64,000 nucleotides of DNA from Prosapia bicincta (GCA_036971475.1 JBAIZL010000001.1:216952444-217016443), one strand, 5' to 3'; counted from the first letter of the stretch, positions 45,955-59,725 are shown. The notes: generated by a model not told the origin, from the letters alone. Made by a program: numbers and translations.

Positions 45955-47162
45955 CTAAAACAGAAAAATAACTGCTTTAATACAAATTATGACTATAAAC
46001 AGCCAACACATTAAAACTAATTAAATTAGCATCATTTATTTGTGGGATACATTTGACCTGCCTCCATACATTGGAACAAGCCCATTGCAATGACAATAAC
46101 CGAGACTTGCATACTTGTAAATAGTTTATTTTTTTACAAATAACATTTTGTTTCTTATTGTCCATAGGAAGATTTTTGTAATGACAATTTTGTTTCTCAA
46201 ATAATTGTGTATAATTTAATCATTTACTATTTGCTGTTAATTATAATTGTTTAAAATTTACAAAGTGTGAAAGTTGAAAAACGATTTATCAATATCAAGA
46301 TTTCTAATTTTACAAAGGATAACATTTCTAGAGCATAGGTAAGAGTTGTAATTTAGTACATAGAAATCTTTAAAATTTTACTCTCAAAATAATGGTAAAT
46401 GTAACATTTTATTTTATGTATGTTATGAACTTATAACAATATGCATTTTAAAATATATGTTTCGTGAGACGTAAATCAATTGTATCATCGTAGGATTGCA
46501 GCATATTCTAGGGTTAAACTACTTCAAACCACCATCAATGTATAAGTATAAAACTAAATTTGTGTTTAGCACTGTCTTTAAAATTTATATTAAGCAAATT
46601 ATAATTATGTTTAGCAAGTATATTTTCCTTGTTTACCAATTTATTGATCACTGTAAATAATCACTTTTGAATCAATTTAAATCAGTTTATTTTTTTTCTT
46701 AGTTTTGCATTGTGTGTGTATAGCTATATACTGTTATTTAAGATGTATATGCCTTCTAAAATTACCTACAGATTGTGTGGAAATATTAGTAATAATACTA
46801 ATATATTGAGTGTTTATAAACGAGTGTTACATAAAAACCTTACAGTACTCGCTATACTCTCTGCTGGGACCAAAAGGTGTGAAAAGTCACTCTTGTACAT
46901 TGTACAAACTACCTCACAACATAATCAACATCAATCTCAAGATTTCCTAACTCAGATTTCTTTAAACTTTTTAGAACTTTTTAAAAACATTTTCTGTTAC
47001 ACTAGCTGCAGCTAATGTGTTACAGTAACCTTGTCATGATTCAAACATATTTTCACAACATTTTTATTACAAGTTAATAAAAATACATTCTAAACAAAGC
47101 CCCTTGTGATTCATTTCTTATACCTTATATATAGTTCATTATTGTAAAAATATTGGGCTTAC
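45955..47162. other. UBR5 intron 4, nothing recognised
   Basis: 1.2 kb of AT-rich sequence. A small plus-strand frame (46710-47015) has no recognisable motif. The short introns 41210-44987 (outside named repeats) and 45185-45751 are likewise plain. Confidence 0.45.
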
Positions 47163-47371
47163 ATTCTCATGGCTGAGTAACCAAACATGTCTTCTGAAAA
47201 CATCGCATCAGCATCAATTATAACAGAATGATCAGCATGGAAGCCTCCGTCTAATAAAGAGATTAAATCTTCTGGAACATAGGAATCTCCTCCATCATCC
47301 CCTTCTTCGCCTTCTTCATCATCTCGAGACAACAAATTATTAACGGCAAGATTTACATCAAGATTTGTTCG
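47163..47371 (-). CDS. UBR5: UBR5 exon 4 (second half of UBA, acidic stretch)
   Basis: Residues 194-262. It starts [18 protein letters not shown], the C-terminal helix of the ubiquitin-binding UBA domain. An acidic Glu/Asp/Gly run and [18 protein letters not shown] follow, all hallmarks of UBR5. Donor AT|GTAAGC, phase 2. Confidence 0.93.
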
Positions 47372-49972
47372 CTGAAAAACAACAAAACAAAGAAATTGTT
47401 AATAATCATTTAAAACATGTATTTGTTTATTTTAAATCATAAAAAGTATGAAAAATATTTGTGGTAGCCAAAACAATAAATTACAGTCAAACCTCTCTAA
47501 TTTGTAACTCATAAATCCGTCGCCTTCTCTAATTCGTTCACAGTAATAACAAACATCGTATGCACTGTTACATAGTAAGGGCGCCATCATACTGCAGTAA
47601 CTTTTATATAGCAAGAAAATTGCGTGGGACTTATATCTTCCTACAACTGCTTTAACACAACATTGTTTATTAAACACTTTTAACCAGATAAACATTTTCT
47701 ATTGTGTTCGGTAACTGATCATTTTATTCAAAAAGTTGACTTTGTTTTTAAAAATATAATTTCCCTCATTACAAAGAAGAAAATTAAAGTAGGTTTTGAT
47801 TTTAGAAAGTGATATTTCCCACCTTGAAAGAAGATTAACCACATATTGTTTGTCTTGGAGTACTCCAACCAAATAAAACTTAATACACCTATATTAAAAT
47901 TATCACCCATTTCTATTGATAGATATTTTTTTTAAAAAGACAAGCATCATAAACACGTCAGACCATGATGAGTTGAAATTTAAAATAAATATCGAAACTC
48001 TAAAAAGTCTTAGTTATAAAGAAGCAAACCCATCACTGGTCTAGCAGAATTCAAGAAGAATAATGTAATAAGACAATTAGGTCAGCAAGACAGTAACTTT
48101 TTACCTTTCCTCCAAACACGCAATGACTTCTCTTTATTACTGTTGTTTTATATATGATAAAAGCTATTAGATTATCAAGCCATTCATTTATTTAAATAAC
48201 AGTTAATGGGTCTCTCGATTTCAAATGGTTTTATTTTAAGTAACCATTTTATAATCAAGGATTATTTACTTTAAGAATTGTACATGAGTCCAAAAATAAT
48301 AACTTAAATTTTTCTTCCTTGTTGCAACATCAGTGGTAACAATTTAAGTTTTATGAAACAAGCTAGATTTTGCATTTGTAGGGGTTTACTTCAACTTATA
48401 TTACAAAAAATTTGAACTATTTTATTTATACACAAAATTATTATATAAGTCCATGCATACTTAATTTAATTGAATTAATTAATAATTTACTTAAATATGT
48501 ATCTAAAATAGTAAAAAATTATAAGATAGACTACAAAGGCAGTCTAGATGTTTATAGTTGGTGATACCCATCCACATTGCATGACTAGTGATTTTGATTA
48601 AATCTGAAAAAAAAACCTTTGACATTTTTATATAATTTTGATATTTTTATATAATTTTGATATTTTTATATAACTGAAGGTTGTGGTATAATACACAGAC
48701 CTTAATGCTTTAAGAAATTGGATCTTATCTGAAAGAATAGAACTAGTAATTGTAAGTTTGATGTGTTACCTCATAAGCTTATTAAAAAATCATTGCTATG
48801 TTTTAAAGATGCAAACAACATTTTTGAAAGAAAAAAAATTAACTGAGTATGCTGATTTTTTTGAAAATTATACTTTTATTATACAAAATGAGGCTTAGAG
48901 TCTTTATTACCTTAATCAATAAAACACAATTCTTCGGTTATTCTCGTATACTATTCTTATAAAGTTCTGAAGAAATAATCTCTTTGTCTTTGTGTCTTTA
49001 GCGAAATTTTACAACACAATACAGCTATTGTTCATTACATTCAGAGTTAATAAATCCATAATCAGCTACCAACTTTAAGTATTAGTGAAAGAACTATGAC
49101 GGGCAGAAATTCCCATCAACGCACTTGTCTGGGGTCTAGCACAGAGAGGCACAGAGTGATCAGTATTTTAGGGCTAAAAACTCGCTAAGAAGAAAAAAGA
49201 AGCAATATCTAGTAGACTACATCAAAAGAAATCATCAGCGTATTGAAAAATTTATTTATTTTTCAGATGTACCTCTAGGTCACATTCAGCATATGTTTAC
49301 TTTAAAAAGAAGTAAATATCTTTACAAGATAATTATCTTGAGTAATTGTGCTTGTACTATAATGATGTAAATGCACTGATGGTGTGGGTGGGAATACACA
49401 ATTAGAGGAACCAAAATGAATCTTCTTCCTTACTTTAAACCAGTGATTCGCAACCTGCAGAGGTCAGTCTGTAGACCACTAAATCTGATATTGAAAAATA
49501 CGGATAAAACCTTAATGTACATCTAAGTCTTACGATCAGATGGATAGTAAGTTATCAATTGGCCACAACAGCTCATCTTTGAATTAGATTGTACTATACG
49601 AAAGGCTTCTTAACTTTCTTTGTTAAAAATATTTCATATTTTTTTCAAATTCTGTAAATGTAACATCAATAATCAAATTTTGTGGATTTTCAAGTTACAT
49701 CTAGTTTATCATGCCAATTTATCACCATAATTACACATCCATAAAGTGAAATAGTTTCAACGTTTTTCTTGAAACACCACTTAAGTAGAAGTAAATAACT
49801 TCAAAATAACAATTATGTCACCTTACTACCAACTATACTAGATAAAATATTCCTTAAGTGAGTATGACCCATGCCTTAGGCACAGCACAGCTGCAGTCTT
49901 GTAAACAAAAACACAGGCTATCTTCAGTTAACATGTTAGGTGTTCCATTATTTCATTAACTACAACCTTTAA
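47372..49972. other. UBR5 intron 3, left part
   Basis: A lone Tigger-type end (ACAGTCAAACCTCTCTAATT) lies near 47484. A 20-bp unit (TTTTTATATAATTTTGATAT) repeats about 2.5 times at 48625-48672. A lone hAT-like end (CAGTGATTCGCAACCTGCAG) lies near 49441. No gene. Confidence 0.5.
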
Positions 49973-50553
49973 CCCTTTAATTAGCATTCACGTACCAGTA
50001 CCCGAGATCGCACAACAGCCAGCTGGACCATAAATTAGCATTGTCGTATGTTTATGATTTGTTTTGCTATATACTGTGCTCTATTCTAGGTTAAATATTT
50101 GCAACTATCTGGACAATAAATATTATTGAATTTTGTAGTCCATTACTACTAAAGTCTATGGGTTTTCCCACATATTTAAAAATCGTTTCGAAAGTTTGTG
50201 TGGTATTTTATAATGAATAGGCGGTTGAATAATGAAGTTCGTTTGTGTCCAAAGTCTATGATTTTTCCCACTTGTTTACAGATCATTTCGAAGTTTGTGC
50301 GGTATTTTACAACAAATAGGTATTTTACTAAAAAAAAAGATTAACAGATAATTTTTAGCAAAGAATTGTCAGTAAACGTAATATAAAGTTTTGTTAACAT
50401 GAGAAAATAAGTAAATAAAAAAAAAAATTACTATAATTTAAAAAATTAGAGAAAATAAACAAAAAAATTAAAAAAAGTCTAAAAAAATCTTTCAAAAATA
50501 TGTTGCTCTCCGAGGCCATATCAGGGCAGTCGCGTGTTGCTAACCAAATGACA
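49973..50553 (+). mobile_element. piggyBac-type MITE, copy with a partial internal repeat
   Basis: TTAA precedes it (49969-49972) and TTAA follows (50554-50557), although the right end is changed (AACCAAATGACA). It has the same body as 52653-53166, but a segment with AAAGTCTATGG, TTTCCCAC and GTGGTATTTTA is present twice. Confidence 0.78.
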
Positions 50554-50841
50554 TTAATATCGTTTAAACATTGTCTTTTTTAGTAAAACGTAAATTTTTA
50601 GTAAGTTTCTAAATTAACCTTTTCTATTATCCTTCTTCAGGTAAGCATGTGTGAATGCTTTGGTGTGTTTGTGTGAATGTGTAATACCACCCAACTTACC
50701 TGTAGATTTCTTGCAAATCATGCAGAAATTATATAATATAAAAGCAAATAGGTTTCATGTTTGGCCAGTAATTACTCATACTCAGTAAACAGAAATATAT
50801 AAAGAAATTAACAAATTTTAAATGTAGTAATTGTTATTCAC

Positions 50842-51154
50842 CTGTAGCTCACGTATGATGAGGTTCCTACTCTTCCCTTGTAAGACAACCTGAGCTTGTG
50901 TTACAAGTTCTTCAGGAACATATGGAGCTGGTACCATAGGGCGAGAAGACCCAGAACCACTACCTCCACTCCCACTACCTCCCATAATAACTCCTGCTCC
51001 AGAACTTCTACCACTGCCCCCACGAAAAGGTGAAGCTGATGTACGCATAATACGAGCACGAGTCCTCATAAGCCTTGACGAGTTTCCACCCCCACTACCA
51101 CCGCCACCACTGCCACTACCTCCTCCACTCCCACCAAACACACCGCCTTTTGAA
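50842..51154 (-). CDS. UBR5: UBR5 exon 3 (Gly/Ser-rich linker and first half of UBA)
   Basis: Residues 89-193. The first half is low-complexity Gly/Ser ([13 protein letters not shown] type), matching the Gly/Ser-rich linker of vertebrate UBR5. The second half holds the start of the UBA domain ([18 protein letters not shown], then IIRELQ). The exon ends in phase 0 at CAG|GTGAAT. Repeat purity in the Gly tract makes length variation between individuals likely. Confidence 0.92.
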
Positions 51155-52157
51155 CTGTAACAATGATCATTTATTTTGGTCATATACTATCAACAAAACA
51201 ATAAATAATAATTTTTTTACATGAAATTTAAAACACAGAGTATAGAGCCTCTTTTCAAAAAATAGATGAATTAGGTAAATCTGATGTTAAACTTTGATGT
51301 AAAGTAGTAGTGTGAGCAAGCAAGCTAGTAAACTAGCCTTGTCGTCATAAGCCATATACCACAAGACAATTATATTATTAAATTAATTTTTTAATGGATC
51401 CAATCTTCATCAATATTTTGACCATCTATGGAAAACTTATAGGCCTTTTCAAACGCACATGGTCGAAACGTTGATGTAAGATTAGATCAGTAAAAAATTG
51501 TGCGATATTATAATTGTTTTATGCTATTCATTAAACTCGATTCATTTTTATATTTTTTCCAAGGCATTACAGTTGGAAAACCATTAAATAAAAGTTATTT
51601 TAATATTAATAATTGTTAATTAATAATATAATTAATAATGTTAATAAAAATAAAGAAGAATAAGGCACAGGAAGAATTCAGATGAGGAATTCCAAGGATG
51701 AAAAGCAAAAAGGATCAATAGCAACACCAACATCAATCATGCATCCAAATTATAAGCAACCTCCATTCACACCAGTCCGTGGGCAATGAAACAAAATCAT
51801 AAGTAATGACATTTCTTTTAGTAGAATTAGCTAAATAAATTAATATAAATCATATAAATAATTAAATTTAATAAGTAAAACTGATAACATATCCATTATC
51901 TTCTTATTTAAAACTCATTACATAACAAGGAAGCAAAAGTTTTGATTATTTAAGTTAAATGAAACTGATTTGAAATGCTGCCACCTAAGAGAAATAGGCA
52001 GAAATAGGGAGAAATTTAATTTTTTTAAATAATAATAATAAGTTTAATAAAAGATGACATTAAAGTCAGTGTGTTACCTCTTTAATAATAAATTCTTCAA
52101 GTTTTTTAATATTACAATGAGTAACATGAATATATTTATATTTCATTTGTGTCTTAC
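51155..52157. other. UBR5 intron 2, nothing recognised
   Basis: About 1 kb of AT-rich sequence without paired repeats or coding-like frames. Confidence 0.55.
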
Positions 52158-52361
52158 TTTTTAGATGGGTCATTTTTTGTAAGATCCAATCTGTCAGCAA
52201 TAATTGAGAACGTAACCCGACATACTTTCCCATCATCCAACAATAGAGCAAAATGGTTTGGTCCAACTGCAACTCTCTTTACTCCTGTTTTGATATTAGC
52301 CAATGCAGATGGTGGTGCTGAAGGGCCAAATCTATTTAACCTATCAGAGACTTCTTTCAAC
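52158..52361 (-). CDS. UBR5: UBR5 exon 2 (residues 21-88)
   Basis: The acceptor is TTTCAG|G and the donor is AA|GTAAGAC, phase 2 to phase 2. It encodes LKEVSDRLNRFG and then VGPNHFALLLDDGKVCRV, the conserved UBR5 block in which an RCC1-like strand pattern begins. The frame joins exon 1 exactly. Confidence 0.93.
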
Positions 52362-52652
52362 CTGAAACAAAACACAACAATAATTGAAAATTAACCTAGA
52401 CTTCAAAATTTCATATAAGTTTTTTTTAGATTTGTTTCATATGGAAAGCAAATTTATGAAATCAGCTGATTTTTTTATTGTACTTTTAAGGTAATCAACC
52501 AGTGTGACTATCATCTATCTCTAGAAACTTTAAGTTAAAGTTAAAACAAAACTCAGCCATCAAACTCTGAAATTGTAAGAGTAGTTTGATATTACTTACA
52601 AGTCTAAAAGAACTAACCAGTTATTTTCATTGTCTAGAATAATGTGTTTTAA

Positions 52653-53166
52653 CCCTTTGGTTAGCATTCACGTACCAGTGTGTGAGATCGTGCTACGACC
52701 ACCGGGAGCATCCCCGTATATGTACGTTCTACCATTTCTCTCAGATTAGCATTGCTGTTTATTTTTTTCCTATGTATTGTGCTGTATTCTAGGTTAAATA
52801 TTTGCAACCATCTGGATGATAAATATTAGACAGAGTACATAGTTACCATACTTTTGTGTTAAAAGTCTATGGGGTTTCTCACATATTTATAAATCGTTTC
52901 TAGGTGTCTGTGGTATTTTACAATGAATAAGTATTTTACAAAAAAAAAAAGATTAACAGATAATTTTTAGCAAAGAATTTTTCAGTAAATGTAAGGTAAA
53001 GTTTGGTTAACAAGTAAATAAAAAACAAAATTATAACAAATATTACTATAATTTAAAAAGTTAAGAAAAATAAAGAAAAACATTTTTTTTAAAGTGAAAA
53101 AATCTTTCAAGAATATGTTGATCCCAGGCGCCATATCAGGGCAGGCACGTGTTGGTAATCAAAGGG
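52653..53166 (+). mobile_element. piggyBac-type MITE (514 bp), complete ends
   Basis: TTAA on both sides (52649-52652 and 53167-53170). The ends CCCTTTGGTTAGCATTCACG and the inverse of CACGTGTTGGTAATCAAAGGG pair well. No transposase. Relatives lie at 6664 and 49973. Confidence 0.85.
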
Positions 53167-53277
53167 TTAAAATTAAAGTAATCCTGTTAATTTTGTTATC
53201 ATCACAATTCACGCTTTGTTTCTCTTACATAGGCCACATCAAAACCATTACATTTAATTATTCACTTTAATTTAATT

Positions 53278-53395
53278 TATGACTATCCGAACTTTAAATT
53301 TTGTAAATTTGTAAAAACGTACTGAGATAGAACGTTTTCGATTGTTCTGTGGCGATCTTCATCAGTGTATTTTGTCATAAACTAATGTTAAAGTA
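53278..53395 (-). repeat. Penelope-type 3' terminal fragment
   Basis: It matches the last part of 27530-27895. Minus-strand reading KIATEQSKTF is followed by the same 3' end. Only the terminus is present. Confidence 0.65.
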
Positions 53396-53504
53396 ATTAA
53401 TTAAGTTTTGCCGAACGTAATTAACTACAAAATTCAAGAACATTACATTTAAATTGGTAAACTACATTATTTCTTTTAAAGTTGCCACATATCTAGTTCA
53501 AATT

Positions 53505-53890
53505 AATAAAATACTTTTTATTCATCAGCCGGAGTTCATATACATTTATTTAAACTTGTAGTGGATGACACTTGATGTTAATACAGTTTTTTCAAATATT
53601 AATTCGTTCATTAAATTTAATAATGTATTATTTTAGTTTTATGTGGGAGGAAAACTTTTCACAAAAGGGGCAATGTGTACAATATAGTTATTTCATCTCA
53701 TTTGGCTTGAAATAAGTGATAAGATGATTTCATAAAGCAATTGATTTTATGTTATAGGTCATATGATAGAACAGCTGTTTTAACGTGTAGGTTATTTTAC
53801 TTTATTTGTATTAATTGTAATTATTTAATAAGAAGTGACTAAGATAAAGTGTTTCTTTGCAGACCTAAGCAGGAATTGACTTTAAAATTT
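53505..53890 (-). repeat. Second copy of the 40275 repeat, reverse orientation
   Basis: The reverse complement matches 40275-40660 along its length (GAATTGACTT, AAAACAGCTGTT, CTTTTGTGAAAAGTTTT, AGTGTCATCCACTAC). Confidence 0.7.
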
Positions 53891-54589
53891 CTTTACATTA
53901 TTGGACTATAACAACATAAATGAACATGAACACAGTTTTGATATAAAAACCTTACTTTAGACTGGAAAAATACCTGGGAAAAATACCTGGAAGACGTATT
54001 TTCTCTAAATAATACATACTATGTTACATTAAAATGCAACTGATATAAAAGAGGTCACAAATTAGTAATATCTATAAATGGTTTTATGTTGATTACTTGA
54101 AAATAATTTTAAGAAATAATAATCTTTGCACCATATACAGTTTATATTATTTCATCCAAGCATTCAATTTTAGCTACAAATTATTTTGTTGAAGTTAGTT
54201 TTATCCTCACTATCAAATTAGATCTATAGTCTTTTTTTCTCAAATTAACGGGTAGACACATTTTCTTGGTACGAATGATGATTCAACTATTATTAACCTA
54301 GTCATCAATATTTGTTTTCATAATTTATTTATTGTATAGCCTTCATTATTGCAAAATGTGGTGGATGTTATTTATTTTAAATGTTATATTATACAAGTTA
54401 TTAGGTTTTAAAAACAATGAGATGTAATAGGTTAATTCTTTTAGAAGTAGTGATAATGATCATTTTTAATTAGTTTTTTTCTTTATAACTATATAACATT
54501 GTAATCTTCTATAGCCATTATAACTAACATTATTTTAAGTGATTTTGTAGTATTTTTCAAATTCAAGTTGTTATTAATATAAGATAATT
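53891..54589. other. UBR5 intron 1 sequence, nothing recognised
   Basis: Plain AT-rich sequence. Confidence 0.5.
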
Positions 54590-55590
54590 TGGTAAAAATA
54601 TAGTCTTAATGATGTTGGTTTAAAATATTCATTTTTGTTTTTAAATTACTCGTTTTAATGTGTAGAACACGAATTTTAACTGTTTTTCCGCAGAAAATAC
54701 GGAAAGTTATTTTTTTTCACATTTTAAATGTTAGGTTGTAAAGGCATGTAGGTCTATAGCGTGAAACAGGCACACAGTAGCTCCAGCACACTGCACTACG
54801 TCTAGATCTGTAATTTTATGCAACATTATTATATACCTACATTAAAATATACCTATGAAGTATCAAGTCAGGATAGATTTGGTTGTAATTTGATTCAACA
54901 TTACTATTTACTTGTATTAAAGTATACCTACGAAGTATTCAGTCAGGATATATTTGGTTGTAATTTTGGTAAATATTTAGACATATTCCCGATGCAGAAA
55001 ATTACAACCAAATCTATCCTCACTGGATACTTCGTAGGTGTACTTTAATACAGGTAGATAGTAATGTTGAGTAAAATTATAACCAAATCTATCCTGACTT
55101 GATACTTCGTAGGTATATAGTAATGTATAAAACTATAACCAAATCTATCCTGACTGAATACTTCGTAGTGTATTTCAATATAAGTAGATAGTAAAGTTGA
55201 ATAAAATTATAACTAAATCTATCCTGACTCGATACTTCGTAGGTATATTTTATCGTGCGGCCGGTTCACGCTATACATGCTATTACAGGCTAACATTAAA
55301 AATGTGCAGAAAAATTAACTTTTTGTATTTTCCGCAAAAAAAAGTTAATATTAATGTTCTACATATTGAAATGAGTAATAAAAAAAAAATTGAAAACAAT
55401 ATCAATAAGACTCGTTCACGCTAAACATGCATTACAACTTAACATTTAAAATTTTTAAAAAAGTAACTTTTCGTATTTTCCGCAAAAAGAAAAGTTGATA
55501 TTAGAGTTCTACACATTAAAAAAAATAATTTTAAAAGAAAACAAAAAAAATGTTTAACCAACGTCATTAGGACTATATTTTTACCAATAA
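54590..55590. mobile_element. Inverted-repeat element with internal tandem and inverted 70-bp units
   Basis: The outer arms (about 54590-54775 and 55420-55590) are inverted copies, beginning GGTAAAAATATAGTCTTAAT and containing TTTTCCGCAGAAAATACGG-like sequence. A second half-copy of the right arm lies at 55255-55400. The centre has two forward units (54841-54890, 54916-54968) and four inverted units (near 55000, 55074, 55132 and 55203) of a motif with AGTCAGGATAGATTTGGTT. Probably a non-autonomous DNA element; class not assigned. Confidence 0.75.
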
Positions 55591-56639
55591 TTTATATTAT
55601 ATTTGTTATAATATTTTGTGATAATTACTGTTATTTAAAAATTAATCTTGAGTATGTTTTATACTACTGACGAACATAGCAAATTAGCTGTTTTCGCCTA
55701 CTATTACTACTAGCTACTATTTAATTGAAATAATTTATAACTGGCTCTTATATCAACTATCTGTTTCTTAATAACAAAACATTTAAGTGTACACATAAAC
55801 TGTAATGTTCTGACAGAGCTGATTTTAATATAAACTGTAGTGAAGTTATTTTTTTTAAAACCAAATCTATACTAACTAGATTCTTGTAGATTCTATACTT
55901 TTGTAATATAACTATTTAGTGATGTCATAAAATGCTGTGTTTTATTAAAAAACGTAAAATATAATACAGATGACAAAGCCGACAAGAATGTTAAGGTAGA
56001 TTTTATAACGAAATCTGTTGTGACTGAATACTTTATACCTTTATTATTATAGAGCTATAAAGTGATGTATTAAAATATAGTGTGATGTTTTATCAAGAAA
56101 CTTTGGGTTTATAAAAATATCTGACTAGAATATATTTTTGAGTAACATAAATAAAATTTTAAAAAATTTAGAGACCATATGCCCAAGTATGCCGCTGCTC
56201 TAATAATGCTGCAGAGTAATGTAGAAAAATATAGTGTTCTGTTTTATGAAGAAACTTCAAGATTATAGAGTTTTGTGAGTTTTAACACAGTAAGACATTT
56301 TATATTGTAAGTATAAATTCATTGAAATTTTTTCATATTTACAATAGGTATAATGGTTTCTGATATTTAAAATTATTTCTTTAGTGTGTATAATTGAGGG
56401 ACATATCTGAAGGAAAACCCGAAGTAGTATTTTATCTGACTAAGAACCTTATTATAATGTTGCTTGTTGTAATAATCTTGAATTCACTGACTAAACTTTC
56501 ATTAAATAATATTTAATTAAGTGAAAACTTAAGTCCTTAATTGCTGACTCCTATCAAAACAATCGTTCCTTTTAAAAGCAAAGCCTCTTCTGATTGTGTT
56601 CCCACTAGGTACAAAGGTTGTTGGTGTGAGATTTATGAG
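55591..56639. other. UBR5 intron 1 sequence
   Basis: Decayed echoes of the 70-bp unit are visible near 55855 and 56010 (AACCAAATCTATACTAACTA; ACGAAATCTGTTGTGACTGA). No gene. Confidence 0.5.
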
Positions 56640-58260
56640 TGCAAAGGAGGTAGGTTCAGTTGGTTGTGTGCTATGTAATGGAACAATGTGCTGACTTCAA
56701 AATGTGTGTGGTCATTTAATATGTTTTTTTATCTTTTGCATTGTTTGTATATTTCGTATTTTTCTTAAAGTCGTTAGTGTTTTACTCTGTTTTAATATGT
56801 GGAGAATGTTTAAATTAGTATGTGTGTTTGTGTTGCGTGTTTTTAGGTGTGTTGGGAAGCTAGATTTTGGGATTGTGTGTTTTTTTGGGCGATGTGTTCT
56901 TGAAAGCGTGTGTAGAATGACCTACCAGTTTGGCTGATATAATAGCTGGGACACTCGTTCCTGTTAATTTGTAAATACCGGATAGATTATATTTGTCTGT
57001 TTGTTTTTAAAAGGGATGTATGTGCTCTCTTCAAGTATTTGTTGTTTAGTAAGGTATTTGGTAATGAATGTTTTTTGAATGTTGAAGCTATTTTGTGTGT
57101 TTTTTTGTTGTGGTAGGTGATGGATATGTAGTTGTTTTTTGTGTGGTTTGTCAGTGTGGCCATTTGGTGATGTCGTTTGTGTTTAATTTTCATTTGTAGG
57201 TTGTCTGTGAGTGTATGTTGGTAGCCGTTTTGTTGAGCGATGTATTTTATTGCATTTAATTCTTCGTCATAGTCTTTCTGTAGCATAGGTATATTGATTA
57301 GGCGGTGTAACATATGATTAAATGAAGCATGTTTGTGTTGTGTGGGGTGATTAGATGTATTATGTATGACAGTATTGGTGGTTGTTGGTTTTCTGTATAA
57401 TTTGAAATTGTGTTTGGTGATGGTAAGGTTTAGAAAGTATAATTTATTGTTTTCTTCTAATTCGAGGGTAAATGTGAGGTTTTGGTGTATGGTATTAATG
57501 TAATTGTGTAGTTGCTTGTTGCCGTTTTATAATATTAAAATGTCGTCTACATATCTGTGGTAATGAATTATTTTGTGTGTGTTTGTTGTTCTGTAAAATG
57601 TATGGTTGTTCAGTGTGATGTAGAAATATTTCAGCTAGGATGCCTGAGATGGGGAAACCAATAGGGAGGCCGACTTTCTGTGTATAGAATTTGTATTGGT
57701 ATGTGAAGTAGTTTTGTGATGTGATGAGTTTGGTAAGTGTTATGATTTATGAGTGAGTTTATGTGGAGTTTTATTTGCTGTGAGCATGTTTCGTAGTATT
57801 TGGAGTGTTTGTTCAATGGATACTTTAGTGTGGAGTTGTGTGGTATGTGAATGTCTTTAATTTTAAGGATAAGGTCTATGTTATTGTGTATGAATGTTTG
57901 ATTGTGCAAGTTTATGTTGTCTCTGATAAGTTTATCTATGTATCTGACTATCTTATGTGATGGTGCCTGTGTGTGATTGATTAGTGGACAGATGGGTGTT
58001 TTCTTTGTGGATTTTAGGTAAAGCGTTTAGTGTGGGAGCTTGGGGTTTTATTTGTTTGTAATATTTCTTTTGTTCTGCTTTCATGATTTTGGTGCATTTA
58101 TTTAGAAGATTTTTAATTTGTTTTTGAAATTTTGGTGTTGGGTCTGATTGGAGTTCGGTTATTTTGTTTTCTGTTATGAACTTGTTTACTTTCCTGTCAA
58201 TGTCTTGTTGGTGCATTATTACGATGGAATTGCCATTGTCTTCACTATATACATAATTTG
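56640..58260 (-). pseudogene. Penelope-like RT/GIY-YIG pseudogene
   Basis: Minus strand from 58216: MHQQDIDRKVNKFITENKIT, then LNALPKIHKEN (the PKIHK box before the RT), VGLPIGFPISGILAEIFLHH (57620-57680) and HRYVDDILIL (57541-57570, RT active site). ITKHNFKLYRKPTTTNTVIH follows, and near 56890-57000 the endonuclease GIYKLTG in one frame and YYISQTGRSFYTRFQEH in another. YIG reads YIS. Several stops and shifts, so it is inactive. It sits in UBR5 intron 1, same strand. Confidence 0.87.
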
Positions 58261-59604
58261 GGTAGTTTTCATATGCTTTTTAAGCCCATGACCTGGCAGC
58301 ATGAAGCACTGGTAATGAAAGTTTTTTGTTGTTCAATAAAACAATTCAAAACCCTTGCTAAATTGTTATTATAATTATTAGTAATATTTCTACACTATTT
58401 ACAGTTGTCTTGAAAATTTTTAGGAGGAATGCCACTTGACAGAAAGTATAAGGGAAACCATGTTAACAGCCAAATAGTCATTGCATTGCCACAGGCTGAT
58501 ATACCTGTTAGATGATGTAATCTATCTTCAAAACCCAACTCATTTATGAACATCTGGTTTAATAAGGTCCATTATAATGAGGATTTACTGCATTAGCATA
58601 CTTTGTTGTCAAAGTAGACAGGCAATTTTTTTACTGTTATTAATAAATTCAACACCATAATTACACCCATTTAAAAAAAAAGTTTTGCTGAACATTATCG
58701 AGCATAACATCAACAAGAACAAAACATATTCTTTTGTTTTCTACACTACATTTCAAGGTTACATCCATAAATGGTCAGTGTACATTTTTATTGGGGATTT
58801 AGCATCATATCTTTACCCGCCTCAAGTTTTGCAAGTCATGGAAAGTAAAAACAAGAAGAAAAAAATATTTCAAAGTTCTATGCCTAAATAGTTGGTTTAA
58901 ATTTTTACTGCGTATTAGTTGCACAGATTGTATTAAAATCAGAATTTTGTGTCTTTTTTACACATATTCCTCATAAATATATATTAAAAATGCATAATTT
59001 CAAGTGTAGAAAAAGAAAAATACTGCTTCAAAAGTTGCAATATATGAAACCGCGACAATGTAGCACTATACATCAAACCGTATAGCTTAAATATTTCTTA
59101 TATAGACTAAAGACAGATCATAGACAATTAGTTCCTGCTCTTTTAACTCACAACACTTCGAATTTCTTTCTGAAATTCCTTTTCAAGTGCTCATTTTTAT
59201 TAAACCAATATACAACACACCTTACAATTTATAAAAAATTAGCCTATATAAAAAATTAATAGTTATTAACAGACATTAAATAAAAATATTAGTTTAATAT
59301 TTCTTTTATGACATTATATTCATATGTACATACATTAAATATGACCAAATTATCCAGTTAAAATAAATTTAGTTTGGAGCCCTAGATAATTATATACGGG
59401 AACACAGAAATATTCATTCCATTATTACTTACCAGCACAGACAACATTGAACTAAAACACATGAAATTTGCTGAACTTCTTAGTCTTTATTTAATGTGAT
59501 AACATGATATACAGACAAATTATATACGACAGGTAAATTGAAATAACATAGTTTTTTTTAATAAATAAAATATTTTTTAAGAGTAGTTATTCTTGTAATA
59601 ATGT
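58261..59604. other. UBR5 intron 1 sequence, nothing recognised
   Basis: Plain AT-rich sequence; a short plus frame (58685-58891) shows no motif. Confidence 0.5.
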
Positions 59605-59725
59605 CCTCTGATAATGATTGCCTTGTAAAATGTACATAACGATTTAAATTAGATTTTTGTGCTAAGCAGGTTTTACTTATTTAAATAAAAAATTATACCA
59701 CAGTTGCTCCAAGTTATTATTATTA
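59605..59725 (+). repeat. Decayed Penelope 3' terminus
   Basis: It matches the right arm of 20514-21317 from CCTCTGA...ATGATTGC through AAATGTACATAA and ending TACCACAGTTGCTCCAA. The hammerhead core is lost (CUGAUAA; AAAA for GAAA). Confidence 0.65.

Noticed and set aside
56704..56937. Plus-strand Cys/Phe-rich open frame
   Set aside because: Antisense of the Penelope 3' region.
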